64,000 bases of DNA from Cryoendolithus antarcticus (GCA_002077065.1 NAJO01000071.1:1-64000); one strand, 5' to 3'; counted from the stretch's first letter, positions 10,947-22,615 are shown. The notes: generated by a model not told the origin, from the sequence alone. Translations and numbers: made by a program.

Positions 10947-13379
10947 ATGAGCGCACCATCATTGCAGAAGGATCGCACGCTCAGGGCCAAGAAGGCAGCC
11001 GCACCTCAGCCAGGTGTCGGGGGCACGACAAGCTCGGGACCGACGACGTTCTTCCTCAGAAGCGAGGCTGACATGGACAAGGCCGAGCTGCGACGTGGAA
11101 GGAAGACGTCGAGAGGATCAGAGCAAAGTCAGGTGCTCGATGTCTCACCTAGCCCAGTAGCAGGCAAGGTGAACGACAGCACCTATGGCGTGCAAAGCCT
11201 AGAGGACGCAATGAGCGAGAGCGCGAACACGTACGGCACATCGTCGACGCTGTCAAGAGTAGACAGCAACAGTAGCGATCCGAGTACTTCGCTGGCAAGT
11301 AGGAAGAGGAAAGCAGGAAACCCAGTCCACCCTAGTATATTGGCTGCTGGCAACCGCATCATATCCTCCGAGCACCCATCAAGTCGGGCGTCCACATCAG
11401 GGTCGCCGATCTCATTGCGGTCAGCAGAATCGCCCTTTCGGACGCACTTGCGGAGAGCGTCCAACTCGTCAATCAACTTGATGAGCCAAACTCTAACACC
11501 GCTACGTCTAAGTCCACATCCAGAGTCTGCCATGCCAAGCACACCTCGATCGGCTTCAATGAAGTCGTTCAGGTTGAGCGACGAGGAGGCTAGTATTGCG
11601 TCCGAAACGCATAGTCAAGCTGTGCAGTCTTCGAACGAGGATGAAGATGAGCCAGCAGTGCTGCCAGGATCGAATGAGGCCGATCCCCAGCTGGTGATGC
11701 CAAGTTTGACACTACCATCGCGGCGTCCCTTCACAGATCGTGGACGTCACATGGGCCGTCTCAAAGTGATGGTAGTTGGACCGAGTGGTAGCGGCAAGAC
11801 GAGTCTGATTAAGAGCATCTTCCGAACTTGCGAAGACATCGTACATATCGATCCTGTGACGGAAAGCGTCTCCACTACATCGAACCCGAAGAGCCGCAAG
11901 ACCGCACATGAAGCCACATCTAGCATCAATGAGATACAAGCATCGACTCGACCGTACCCACTGTGGTGGTCAGACATGGAGAGCAGTCGGAGTCTCTGGC
12001 GAAGAAAGAGCTTCGGCGAGGGCATACTGGAGCGCAATCTACGCTTTATTGATACGCCTGGCATCGACAGTTCAGAGATGGCCGATCGCATATCGCGAGA
12101 AGTTGAGAACTTACATTTGGAGAACGCAGGGATCGACACACTCAGTGACAACCAGCTACTCAGCTTGTTCAGTGGTGACGGCGGGACTTACGTTGATGTG
12201 GTCCTGTACCTCACGAAGTCAGATCTCGAGCCCATCAGCGAGTCAGAGCACGCTCTACTGCGCAAGCTGGCCTCGCTCACTAACCTCATACCTCTACTCG
12301 GGCGCGCCGATGTCAGTGACGGAGATCTAGAGAGGCGACGGGACAGCGTAAGGAGGACACTCAGTGATACGAACATCGACTGGTGCTCCATAGTCGACAT
12401 CGTACCAGAGATGGCAGGCTTCCAGTCCTTAGAATCTGCACCGCAGCACTCTCGCTTGGAGCCTTTCGCAGTCTCATCCGCATTGTCAGACGACAATGAA
12501 ACGATGGATGCGAGCCTACTCATGGCGTCCGACTACCTCGAACCCCTAGCTTCAAGCGATCTGCGCTACTTCACCGATCGTTTCCTGAGTCCAGGCAACA
12601 TTGCACGCATGCGGCATCTGTCAGCGAAGAAGTTCCTACAGTGGCGTAAACAGCATCTCAGCAGACACGTCGATATCAAGAAGCAGACTCTGCTGTTCTC
12701 ACCACAGCTCACTAGTACTTCTGCGCTCCCTAGCCCAATCGTGACGAACACAGGAAGCTTGCTGGACGACCCAAGCAAGGTTCTCGTACCTTACACTACC
12801 TCTGGCTACTGCCGTTCGGTCTCACCCTCAATCTCCCACAACTCCAACGTCCCAGCACCAAACGCCACAACACTCGCCCTCGCATCTCACAACACCCAGA
12901 CCGAGCCCTATCGACAAGTCCGGCTCGCGAAGTGGGCTCAAGACCTTCAGCGCAGCCTGCTGCACGACCGTCGCCGCTATGGCAACCTCCTCCCACCAAA
13001 GTCAGAAGGAGATTGGGACGCCACCACTGGAGCTTCTCCCAATGTTGAAAGCAGTGACGAAAAAGCACTCACTACCACGACCTCTCCCTCTCGTCCACCA
13101 CGCGGCAAGCTGGGGGGCGAGATCGCTGTTCTCGACCCGCTTGGCGTGCTGGCCTTCTCGCAGTCTTTCTCACGGCATGGGATGATGGCCTTGCAAGTGA
13201 TGGGCGGGTTAGTAGTGATAGGGAGTGCGTGTTGGTGGGTTCTGCGGAACTGGGTCGAGGTGCAGGAGTGGTTTGGGATGGGTGCTGGGGTTCAGGGAGC
13301 GTGGTTTGAGGTTGCAGGGCAGGGACTACCGCCTGTTGTTGAGAGGGGTTGGTGGGAGGGAGTCTGGGGCGGGCTTTAA
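10947..13379 (+). CDS. Septin-type GTPase with a C-terminal transmembrane segment
   Basis: 810-aa protein. Residues 1-270 are Ser-rich and low complexity. A GTPase domain begins near 270 with GRLKVMVVGPSGSGKTSLIKSI: the P-loop GPSGSGKT is at about 278. The G3 motif is FIDTPGID (about 369). A candidate G4 is YLTKSD (about 422), where septins usually have AKAD. These features and spacing fit the septin/TRAFAC class. Near the C-terminus (about 744-768) is a hydrophobic helix, MMALQVMGGLVVIGSACWWV, followed by Trp-rich sequence, so the protein is likely tail-anchored, unlike canonical septins, which have a coiled coil there. Start ATG at 10947 chosen because the upstream in-frame codon at 10920 is TTG. 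Exact role unknown; membrane-linked scaffolding is inference. Confidence 0.75.
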   Translation: MSAPSLQKDRTLRAKKAAAPQPGVGGTTSSGPTTFFLRSEADMDKAELRRGRKTSRGSEQSQVLDVSPSPVAGKVNDSTYGVQSLEDAMSESANTYGTSSTLSRVDSNSSDPSTSLASRKRKAGNPVHPSILAAGNRIISSEHPSSRASTSGSPISLRSAESPFRTHLRRASNSSINLMSQTLTPLRLSPHPESAMPSTPRSASMKSFRLSDEEASIASETHSQAVQSSNEDEDEPAVLPGSNEADPQLVMPSLTLPSRRPFTDRGRHMGRLKVMVVGPSGSGKTSLIKSIFRTCEDIVHIDPVTESVSTTSNPKSRKTAHEATSSINEIQASTRPYPLWWSDMESSRSLWRRKSFGEGILERNLRFIDTPGIDSSEMADRISREVENLHLENAGIDTLSDNQLLSLFSGDGGTYVDVVLYLTKSDLEPISESEHALLRKLASLTNLIPLLGRADVSDGDLERRRDSVRRTLSDTNIDWCSIVDIVPEMAGFQSLESAPQHSRLEPFAVSSALSDDNETMDASLLMASDYLEPLASSDLRYFTDRFLSPGNIARMRHLSAKKFLQWRKQHLSRHVDIKKQTLLFSPQLTSTSALPSPIVTNTGSLLDDPSKVLVPYTTSGYCRSVSPSISHNSNVPAPNATTLALASHNTQTEPYRQVRLAKWAQDLQRSLLHDRRRYGNLLPPKSEGDWDATTGASPNVESSDEKALTTTTSPSRPPRGKLGGEIAVLDPLGVLAFSQSFSRHGMMALQVMGGLVVIGSACWWVLRNWVEVQEWFGMGAGVQGAWFEVAGQGLPPVVERGWWEGVWGGL

Positions 13380-14151
13380 GTACGCCTAGGGGCGTGCATT
13401 CTAGGAGCATGGCAAGAGTCACGGGCATATGGACGGGTGTCGATGGGTCGGGAGCAGCGTTTATGACCGGCATGATTTCGAGGTTTTGTGATGAGGTGGT
13501 GGGGCTTGCCGCTCTACTCAACTGCGAGGTAGCTATGGATAGCGTCGCGATGTCAAATACTATATATCGCCGTAGGTCTCGCGCTTCGGTGTAATTTGGA
13601 GCAGCCTTGCTGCGGCCAGTACCATGAACGCGCCAAGCTCCTGAGTCAAACTCTAACCCAGTGCAGCTCAGCTCTTCTCCTTCTGTCTGATCATGGCTCA
13701 TTCATAGGGTTCAGTATACTGATCGTCATCATGTCATCAGCATGGAGATGGGCAAGAGGGCATTACGGTGGCGTGAGGCCGCCTGCTACGTCAAATCGTG
13801 GCGAGGTCACGTCTGGGCAGCGCCCGCAGACGCCTTTGCTGCAGCTGCATCGAGGCTTAGCGCTGGGAGTCCTACCATGTCAGCCTCCTCAAGCGCTACC
13901 GCAGCGAGTATGTGCCTGACTGAATGACTTCCTTTTCTATTATCCTCCTTTGACCTTCCAGTTCACGTGACACGATGGACGGCGGCAGGACTTCAGTTAC
14001 AAAAACCCTGGGAATGTTGAACTGTTACGGCCAGCATACGTACAGTAGGCTGATATTGTAGGCTCATCTTCATGTAAAATATCAAGTTTCGAGATCAAAG
14101 AAATTTGAGAATCAGTCGCGGGAGAAGTTGCTGTTGCTCCTACTTAGGTAG
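13380..14151. other. Mostly non-coding; one doubtful small exon
   Basis: A plus-strand frame from ATG 13731 encodes about 59 residues (MSSAWRWARGHYGGV then Pro/Gln-rich) and is followed by an intron-like element 13908-13961 (GTATGT, CTGAC-like sequence, CCAG). Joining it leads to a stop after two codons, so no convincing gene results. It may be a first exon of the decayed gene downstream, but I cannot connect the frames. The rest shows nothing. Confidence 0.3.
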
Positions 14152-16470
14152 GCACGGCTGGCCACGTCTGAACCGCGTCGCAAGTACAGCGGTACGGCCC
14201 CCGAATTTGATCGCTCCAAGCTACCACCGCTCCCGCCTCGCAGTTCTGAGCGATCGAAGCCCACGAAAAGCGATCAATTGACACCGACCCGGAAGGCTCT
14301 TACCAAAGGTCAGACAGTCGTTACGAGTCCTGCGAGACTTCTTGACGGTACGTGAGAGCCCCCACACGCAGATACCGACCCTCCAGCGCCTCCAATTCCT
14401 CGAGGAAGTCACCAGAAGTCAGAGCAACCGCAATTCAATGCACGACAGCAATCCCTAATTTTTGATCTACAAAGATCCCTATCCTCTACTCCCCAGGAGA
14501 TCTACCAGTCATCCAACCAATCGCAGCAAGCTGTGCGGGGACCACCACCTCCTTTCCTCCACGTAGAATCGGCTACAAGGCCGAGCTTGTGCGACACGAA
14601 TCAGGACACTGGCCCCTGAAGAAGCGCCGGTCGTTCGAGCCGAGATCAGTATTCGCTGCTACATCGGACGCACCAGGAGATCAACCTGACCAACTCAGTA
14701 CCACCCAAAAGCTTGCTGGTGATACCCATGAAGTTCATGACGAAGGGGATACCCAGGTCGAATCGCCGAGGCGCATGAGCTAATCCAGGTTGAGCTCGTC
14801 TCAGGGCTTGGCTCACGAAGACAGAGGCCAGAGGTTCCTTGGCGCGTTCACTGGCGCCTCTGGTATTGGATACCCCGAATCCGGCAAGCCAGCCGCAAAC
14901 ACCGGTCCTAAAGTAATCGACTTCCGCGTTCGAGGGACGGCAGCGTCGACGGTCGCCAAAATGAGCGCATCGCTACGGAACCAGTGACTGTAGATTTAGG
15001 TCAAGTGAACGTCTTCGAGCGCGCTCAGATGTTCCTGGATTTGGCAGCCGAAAGGGACCGTGCTGATGAAGAAGATGGAGCAAGACTTGAGCCATTCACC
15101 CCAACACAGAGATTCGAGGAAATACTTTCCGAAACTGCTGAGCTGGCGAGCACGAATGGTCGGTTTGTACCTGTTGGTGCGGACGAACTATCTGCCACGG
15201 ATGGCGAAGCTCTGTCCTCAGCCAGTGCGCTGCAAAATGAGTCAATCTTAGGTAGGTGTAGTGACTAGTCCGTTTGTGGACATGACGGGAGGTGGCGGTT
15301 CACTGACCTCCGCAGGGATTGAGGAAAGAGGAAAGTCGCGAGCCACGCGCATCGTCCTTGTGCGATACTACTCCACTGCCGAGTGATCATCCGACGAACG
15401 CGGACAGAAGGGCGACGGCTGGTATCCGTTCTTCTACCGTAGATCATGCCTTTCCAGCAATGTCGGAGCCAGTGTCGACTGTCGAAGAGAACGAGGTGGA
15501 AGGAGTCCAGCTGTCGCCAAGTAGCAGCGCTCGAATTCCCGAGGCGGAGGTCGAAATGTTAAGCCGAGCCTCAGACGTGGCTAAGATGATTATGTGGAAA
15601 TGAAGCCGGGCGCCTTGCGATCTCTGCAACGCTCACTCGATCAGCGGCGCTCTCACGGCACTTCCCATGTTACTCCTATCGGCATACTGACTGCCATGTG
15701 GAACTCCGCCCGCCGCACGCTACTCCCTGGCACAGGCAGAGCGCAGGCATCACTGCCTCGACACAACAACCAGGGGACGCCTGCAACGCCAATGACCGGG
15801 ACCACAACCACACCGGACCCGCCGCCTACTAGTCCGCTCCAATATCTTCTTCTCTGCATTCCGTTCAAGCGCCACGCCACCAAACTCGCACACGTTCCAA
15901 CCCACTCACCGATCTCAAACACACACTTCTTCCGCCTGCTTCGCTACCAATGAACTACCCTTCGCGACTGCTTCCGTTGCCTTTTCTCCATACGCACACT
16001 AGCAGAGCTCCGCTTCGTGCACTTCGAAGTTTTTCGCAATGACTTAGCCGACATACGCAAGCTAGATGTCACACCTCCGGACACCCAAAGGGACAGGTAT
16101 ATCTATAACCCCATGCCTGCCGAATATGTCACACCGATTGGTAAGAACCAGCTTCGGCATCTCTACGATCACCCCGAAGACGCCGACGACCAGCCAGTCT
16201 GCTTCACTCGTGTGCCTAGGAAGCTGCACGAGCGATTAGTAGCTGCGCCCCTTTCGGGTCAAGCGAGGGATGGGGGATTTGTTTAATTGAGGGGGTCTCG
16301 TGGCCAAGGTCTGCGGTCTTGGGCTTGTAGGTGTAGTGTTAAGTACAGCGTTTGGCGTGATGTGGACTGTGCTGAAGGATGACATACAAGCTGGATTTGG
16401 AGTTGCAAGTTTCATACTGGGAGTGCTTGCATTGAGCGTAGGCGCGCTGCAAGGGGCGCTGGAGATGTAG
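14152..16470 (+). pseudogene. Decayed gene for a fungal protein with C-terminal membrane segments
   Basis: Protein-like sequence continues through this span but jumps between frames. Blocks in order: KYSGTAPEFDRSKLPPLPPR (14176 on); after a 39-nt intron-like gap (14348-14386), a Gln/Pro-rich block ending DTNQDTGP; LKKRRSFEPRS in another frame; VDLGQVNVFERAQMFLDLAAE (14984 on); PLQYLLLCIPFKRHATKLAHV (about 15835); LFSIRTLAELRFVHFEVFRND; RYIYNPMPAEYVTPIGKNQL; and finally two hydrophobic helices, VCGLGLVGVVLSTAFGVMW and AGFGVASFILGVLALSVGAL, ending TAG near 16470. Clear lesions: a frameshift near 14627, TAA at 14781-14783, further frame changes 14800-14990, TGA at 15951-15953 inside a conserved-looking block, a frameshift near 16255 and another near 16304. 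Introns can explain some of the left-hand jumps but not the last three. Function of the parent protein unknown. Confidence 0.65.
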
Positions 16471-16622
16471 CCAATGTGATACCTGCGTCTCTCAACAATC
16501 GGCTATCCCCGCGTAAGCACCTATAACGTGCACCACTATAGCCGAGAGCCCATCGCAGTATCACGGAGAGGCAGAGGTCGCACACCCAGCATTTCAAGCA
16601 CCTCAGCCTCACTCTCATCTCA

Positions 16623-19179
16623 TCACTCATTCCCGCTCCCACTGAACGTTCGACTGAACATCCTCTTGAACCTCTCCCCAACCTTCCCCGTTCCCGTACT
16701 CACCCTCTCCCTGCCCTCCCTCACATTCTCCCCATCACTCATTTTGTTACTCCTCACACTATCTTCACTCTTCACTCTAGACTCCCTCTCAGTCTGCTCA
16801 TGCGCGTACAGCTGCTCAGCAGCCTTCATTAGCGCCTCCTTGCTGTAGCTGCCCAGCCCGGAAGGCGGATGACGCATGAAGTCAAGGTCGGGCGGTGTGA
16901 TCTCTTCGCGCTCATGTAGTGGCTTTAGACCGCCCGCTGAGACGTAGCGCTGGACTGTGGCGGGGCGGGGGGTAATGTTGTCGCGGTGAGGAGTCGTGGA
17001 AGTGAGGTCCGTGATTGACGCAGCCGATTGAGCGTGAGCGCGGAGTTCAGGATTCGAGATCAGAAAGGGCAGGACGGTCGTGAAAGGACGACTGGGGTCG
17101 GGTGAAGTCCTGTCGGAGGAGAGGCGAGGGAAGGGCTCGTTGCCGGCGGCTGAGCCGTACCGTGGACCCGATGGAGTGGCGAAGGTCTGATGTGGCGGAG
17201 GAGTGCTGAAGAGACTGTCCGGCTCACGAATGTTCCCGCGGATGGGTACTGGGAAGGATTGCGTAATTTGCGTCGCTGACTTGGGCGTCTTAGTGGTGAT
17301 CTCCATGCCTTCCAGCGCGCGCAGTGTGGCGGCAGTCTCGTAGCCCTTGTTGCCAAGATTCTCTCCGAAGCGTGGCTGCGGCACTTCTTCACCCATGAAC
17401 GGAATTCGACTGGATGGCGTAGACGCATTATTGCGCTTGATGATAAGTGGCTGTGGAAAGAGACCAGAGTTGTCAGGCGACAGCTCAGCGGGAGCGATGC
17501 CCTTCGATGCCGATACTGCGACAGGCTGTAGCGTCGCACTGTAGACTGGTGGCGACACAGTTGGAGGAGCGCGGAAGGTGGCCTCAGCAGGGTAGCGCTG
17601 GCCGGAGTAGTCGCCGAAGAAGTCCAATGGAGTAACATCTTTCGCCACGCGGACTGGAGTCTTAGGCTCAGCAATGCAAGGGCGACCCGGACGCTGAGTG
17701 TACGGGAGAGGCTTGCGAGTTGGCACTGCTTGCGTGTTGTATTCCTCGGTGGCCGCTGGATGGTCAAGAGCGAGCTGACGATAACCCTCGGCAACCCCGG
17801 AACTGTCCCCACGGGTCACTGCACCGATCTGTGCAGGCGTGGGAGTAGCAAGCTGCGGGTTCGGTGTTTCGAAAGCAGCACGGCGTGCGCGGACTGTGCC
17901 CGCACTGATGGAGCGGTCCTGTATGATAGGCGAATGAGCAGCAGGCATTTGTGGTGCCGGCGTCTGCTGTGGCGCAGCGAGCAGTGCAGTGAGCAGCTGG
18001 GGTTGTGGTATGGGCAAAAGCGGCGGTGGCGTCTTCTTCCGAGTGGGAACGATGCCCATGCGCTGCCGCTGAGTTTCACAAGTACATCCAGGATCGGAGA
18101 AGGCGCAGATGATTCGGCACTCACAGTGGTCCGGACAAGAGCAATGCAAGTAGTCTGGATCGAGGTCGTGTTTGACAGCCGGACCATAGCGGCGCATCGC
18201 TGAGCGAGGGCTCATCAGATTAGCGTTGTCTCTGACATCGCCATTGAGGGCTTGGGTGATAGCAGGCACAAAGTCGACTTCTAGCATACGCCAAATCTGC
18301 TGCGGAGTGGCGCCGTCGATGCTGACCATGCCATATGCAGCGAGAATCTCTGTCATCTCGGGCACACCACCAAGCTGGTTGAATGCATTCTTCTGCTTGA
18401 CGCGGTAGTCGATAGCGGCGACCACGGAAGGTTGCATGAGATCGTTCCAGAAGCGCTCGAGCATGGATGCAAGCTCCACGACACAGATATCATGCTTCAC
18501 TCCCTCGCCAGTCCCGAAGCTGTGAAGAACATATGTACCACGCTCCCAATGCTTGCCAAATCGGATTTGGAGATCGTCATAGAGGAACTTGATCTCCGCC
18601 GCTACTGCGTAGTATAGAGCGTCCCAATGTGAAGCTGGCAGCATGTCGGCGTTCTTCAGTGCTGGGAGTTGGCAGCCATTCCCGGGTGTCGAGCGTCTGC
18701 ACGTGGGTGAGATTGATGAAGGTGACGTGCTCTCTGCGCGCTGGGCAGCTGGAGCCTGACTCTCTGGGGAGCTTGCATCGGCTTCCGAGAAGCTTTGCGC
18801 CAGGCTTACAGCGCTAGAGTTTGCTCTCGTCCCACTCGAAGTAGGACTCTCGGGACCCATCTCCTGTGGAGCTGAACAGCGGTGAGTTGCGCATAGAACC
18901 CAAGCTAGAGCGCTCCTGCTACCACAGACCTATGACTGTCAGCGCATCTCAATGCGGGTCAAGTGCGGTGCTCCATACCCGGGAATGGTATTCTTCAGTA
19001 AACTTCTCCTGATTGTAGATAACCTTGGCGGCTGTCTTTGTGACAGATCTGAGGTGGCCCATCGAAGATGGGACGATGATGCCGGTGATCATGGCGCCGT
19101 GTACGTGTGCGAGATTCATAATATGGGTAATGCCGTGAAGCTCGATCTCCCTGCCATCGGGGAGTTCGATGGTGAACAT
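16623..19179 (-). CDS. Uncharacterised fungal protein, Cys-rich core and long disordered tail
   Basis: Exon 1 (19179-18979) encodes MFTIELPDGREIELHGITHI through FTEEYHSR (67 aa). With the acceptor TAG at 18930-18932 (49-nt intron) it continues in frame into the 745-codon frame ending at 16623, giving about 835 aa. The main part has an ordered helical region (residues 70-230 of the 745 frame: LKNADMLPASHWDALYYAVA, RFGKHWERGTYVLHSFGTGE), a Cys cluster HCSCPDHCECRIICAF...CTC at about 239-261, and a long Pro/Ser-rich disordered tail. A second acceptor, CAG at 18916-18918, instead enters a protein-like frame (ERSSLGSMRNSPLFSSTGDG then SRESYFEWDES) that stops at 18814. If a reader uses only ATG 18860, the 745-aa product stands alone. 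No known enzyme domain recognised; the Cys cluster suggests metal binding (inference). Confidence 0.7.
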
Positions 19180-20415
19180 GGTTTTGATGTGTTTCGGATT
19201 GTAATATGTGCAAGAGCGTTGAGTGACCGCGCAGAGGTCAGTCAGCGGCCGACCAACAGCGCTGCAGAACTATACTGGGGATAGAGAGAGGTCTCTAGCA
19301 ATGCTCAAGGCTGTATGCGGCAGATGGGAAGCTGTAAGTAATGCTCTTTGTGTTGGCCAAACGTTTTGGCGATATCCGAGCTTCACCTCGAGTGTGTGTT
19401 CGCGTAGCTGTCATCAGTGAAGTCACGAAGCCTTGAAAGCTGCTGCCGCTGCCGCTCTGCCCAGTACGCTCCCTGATACCAATGGAGAGAGGGTAAGTGG
19501 TTCACCTTTGATTCGTCGATGTTGTCCTCCGTGGACGGAAGTGATAATGCAATGAGGATGGTCGTGTGTGTGTTGGAAATGATGTAGCGTGGAGGCCAGC
19601 GAAGTGAGGAAGCGGATATGTGAAGCGCATCGGTCGCTCGAGTGCCAAGCCCTCTTCACGTGATCTCTGCGTCCCTCCATCGCGCCTTCCTTCCCAAGCA
19701 TGCCCTGAGGGTAGCGTAGAACTTCGCGCATTGGCATTGTCGCTACTGGTAGCGTAATACGAGCAACACCAAACCAAAAGCACAGAGAGAAGGAGATAGT
19801 GGAAAGCATCTCGCATGGTCATACCGCAATGTGCAACCCGTACAGGCGCCAGATTCGCCCAGGTGCTCTCACTCCTTCGATCTTGACCGTGGAAGCGGAA
19901 TCTTGGATGTTGTGGCATCGCTCCGAGCATTGCCAGTGTCGTCACCCAGGATGGCAACCTGTCACCGCAGTCCAATGTGGAATACCCTCACACATGGGTC
20001 ATAGATCGTAAATGGAGAGCAAGCAGATCACCAAGTATGACTTCACATACATATCTAAGCCTCAGTAGCATATAGCATATGAAGTGTGATGAATGACAGA
20101 AAGGAAACAGGAGAGACGTCTGAAGTCCGTATAGAGCCCAATTTGCCAAGCCGGCAAGACTAGACTTCACTTCGGCATGCCGGTCTCGGCTACCACCTTG
20201 ATCAGTGGTCGAGTGAACAAGCGACGACCAGTCTTCAGTGGATGCAAGCAGATACTAGCAGTCAATGGAACCAATCTAGGGTATATATCGTACGCTCGTC
20301 CCACCCACGCCCTGTCATACAGCCGATCCCATCAGCGCATCCCAGCCTTACGTGCATAGTCGATGAACCGCCCTTGACTTATGCCATACATTTCCAATAA
20401 GTCCAAACGCCATCC
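19180..20415. other. Intergenic, no supported gene
   Basis: About 1.2 kb between two minus-strand genes. Overlapping minus-strand frames at 19423-19809 and 19502-19975 are Arg/His/Thr-rich and change frame without structure, and plus-strand frames are short. The right-hand part should include the 3' region of GPC1. A missed small gene cannot be excluded. Confidence 0.4.
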
Positions 20416-22148
20416 CTACTTACTCTTCGCACTTTCACCAATCCCAACTGAGCTTCCATAGCTGTCGCTCGAGAAGCGCACATTCTTCTCCGCGCTCGGC
20501 GTACCTGCTTCGCCGCCAGTACTCCCCCGGCTTCCGCTCGCTCTGTGCTCTAAGGTAGCGCCATCGCCGTCCACCTTGGCAGGCGGCCCAAGATCCAACG
20601 CACTGCTATTACCACCCTCCAAAGTCCCATCGAGCCCACTCTGTTCCTTGCCCTCCGGACCAGCCGGACTACCAAGCGGGCTTCCGACCTGGCTTCCCAG
20701 CCCATCGTCGCCTCCAAGCTCAGGACTCTTCGCCATGCGCGCGACTTCTCTCCGCAAACTCTCAAGCTCCTTCTCCATTTTCTTGCCAAACACCTCAATG
20801 TAGAAATTAGCTCCATTCCAGCTGGCCCATGTGAAGACGATCATCAAAAACCCTGCACTCGCCCATCTATACCAAAACCAAATCGGACAAGGCAGCATAG
20901 TAAGTAGCGCGTAAGTGTATTGTATCCCCATGAACACGGGCTCTTGCAGCGCATCCGGGAATCCGAGAACGAACTTGCCCAGAACTGTGTTCTTGTAGCT
21001 CCTCCGCAGGAATGTGAACGACGTCGGCCGACCGGCGGCGATCTGCGGTCGTTTCCGGACCGTGATCAGGAAGTGGTAGGAGAGCTGCCAGAGTGCGTAA
21101 GGCAGCGTTGCCCAGATGATCATAGCGCTGAGGGAGTAGTGCTCGGGCGCCGTCGAGGGTGAGTAGCGGATGCTAGCTATGGCTGGGAAAGAGGATTCTT
21201 GGAGGGAGCGCGGAATCAGATGGACCAGGACGTGGAGAGTTGCGCAGGGCATTATGTGGATGAAGAGGCTGATATGGTGTTAGCGCGGCTCTGTGGTTGA
21301 GAAAAGGGATGCCCAACGCACCTCGTGACTTTGTCTAGACTGTGAAAAACTAGACTGTTGCGCCACATGGCTATTGCCACAGCGTTGTTGCCAAATGCGA
21401 GACAGTACGTGCTGATGAAGAGGCGTTTGGACTGCGGGAAGAACCAGATACTCAGCACCAGCAGGAGGTTCACGAAGTAGCAGAGGTCTGCGAGGAAGTA
21501 GTGATAGCCGATCTTGTGGTATGTGTACCATCGTATTGGCATATAGTAGGCAAGCTGTGCAGTGTACCAGTAGTGGAAGTACTCGGGGAATGCGCCGATC
21601 AGGTAGCCGGAGATGAAGATGTTCAGTACTGCTGTGACGAAGCTGACCTTTTCCTTGAGCGAAACGATCTTCTGGTCATTCCATCTCTTGCCGAGTCGGT
21701 CCACAGTCTCCTTCATGCGCTTGCGATAGCGGTCCAGTTGTTCGTCGGGAGTGCTGGGCACCCGTTTCCTCCACTCCTCGACTACGACATTCTTGCTGGA
21801 AAGGGCTCGTGTCGTGAGCTTCCGCCGTTGGACGCGCACTTTCTCCGCTTGCTGCTGGAGCGCAGTCTGCATCTTCTCGAGCCGCTGTGGCAGCGCGAAG
21901 TTCTCCAGGACATCGAACATTGTCAGGCGATCCAGGGGCGGGAAGTTCTCGCCTCCGAAGCCTTCGAATGCGCTGAGATCAGAGGTGCTACCCGATCGCG
22001 ACAATCCAGGCGTCGAAGGCGTTGTGAGTCCATTGCTCGAAGCATATGGCTGTGCGGAGAGGTAGTCGGGTGCTTCTTGTCCCTCGCCAAGACTGTCGCG
22101 TGGACGCTGCTTAGGCGTCTCTTGCTTAGGATCACCGTCGTCGTCCAT
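20416..22148 (-). CDS. GPC1: Glycerophosphocholine acyltransferase, Gpc1/DUF2838 family
   Basis: Gpc1 enzymes acylate glycerophosphocholine with acyl-CoA to re-make lysophosphatidylcholine in membranes. Exon 1 (22148-21322) gives a disordered N-terminus, a basic coiled region (EKMQTALQQQAEKVRVQRRK), and then multiple membrane helices with the family-like blocks FVTAVLNIFISGYLIGAFPE, YYMPIRWYTYHKIGYHYFLAD and YCLAFGNNAVAIAMWRNSLVFHS. A 53-nt intron (21269-21321, GTGCGT...CAG) joins DKVTS to LFIHIMPCATLHVLVHLIPR. Exon 2 adds further helices (MIIWATLPYALWQLSYHFLI; PIWFWYRWASAGFLMIVFTW), then an acidic/Ser-rich cytosolic tail. Product about 559 aa. Divergent from SMC1. Family call is confident; the substrate comes from family knowledge. 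Confidence 0.85.
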
Positions 22149-22615
22149 GATGCTGCGTTTTTTGGATGGATGTATTGGTAGATGGTGACATGCGAGACGC
22201 GACTCTGCACACTGCAGCTCCAGAAAGATGTGGACAAGGTGGTCGAGTGTCAGATCAGGTAACCATAGGCTGCCTCCAAATGCGGCTATGTAGGGTCACC
22301 AAACCTGTGGTAGTTGCATGTGATCAATATCAAGTCGGCCTGGTCTCGTGACTGCAAGTGTGCATTCCTATATGGCAATACTACAGCTCCCGCAAGCAAC
22401 GTGCACTTGTCGCCAGCTTTTGGTTCGCCGAGCATGCGACGTCAGATCTGAGAGTAAACACGCTAGGCATGAGAGGAAAGCCGAGATCTCGGATCAGATA
22501 AAGGCGCGTCTCGAGAACGTCGCGAGAGATCCCACTCAGCAATGCGCCGGAGTGCGACATCGATAGCATACCATATATCTCGCCATACTGACTACAGCAT
22601 CACGCGATAGTCAAG
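22149..22615. promoter_or_regulatory. Divergent GPC1/SMC1 promoter with two CGCG cell-cycle-type boxes
   Basis: 467 bp between divergent genes. Two WCGCGW hexamers, the core bound by MBF-type G1/S regulators, lie on the SMC1 side: TCGCGA at 22520-22525 and ACGCGA at 22602-22607. The second is 9 bp before the SMC1 ATG, so probably inside the leader. Regulation is inference. Confidence 0.35.

Noticed and set aside
17060..17812. 250-codon minus-strand frame within the Cys-rich protein gene
   Set aside because: Out-of-frame shadow of a low-complexity Pro/Ser region.
19502..19975. 157-codon minus-strand frame
   Set aside because: Composition and lack of domains, splice signals or supporting context do not support a gene.
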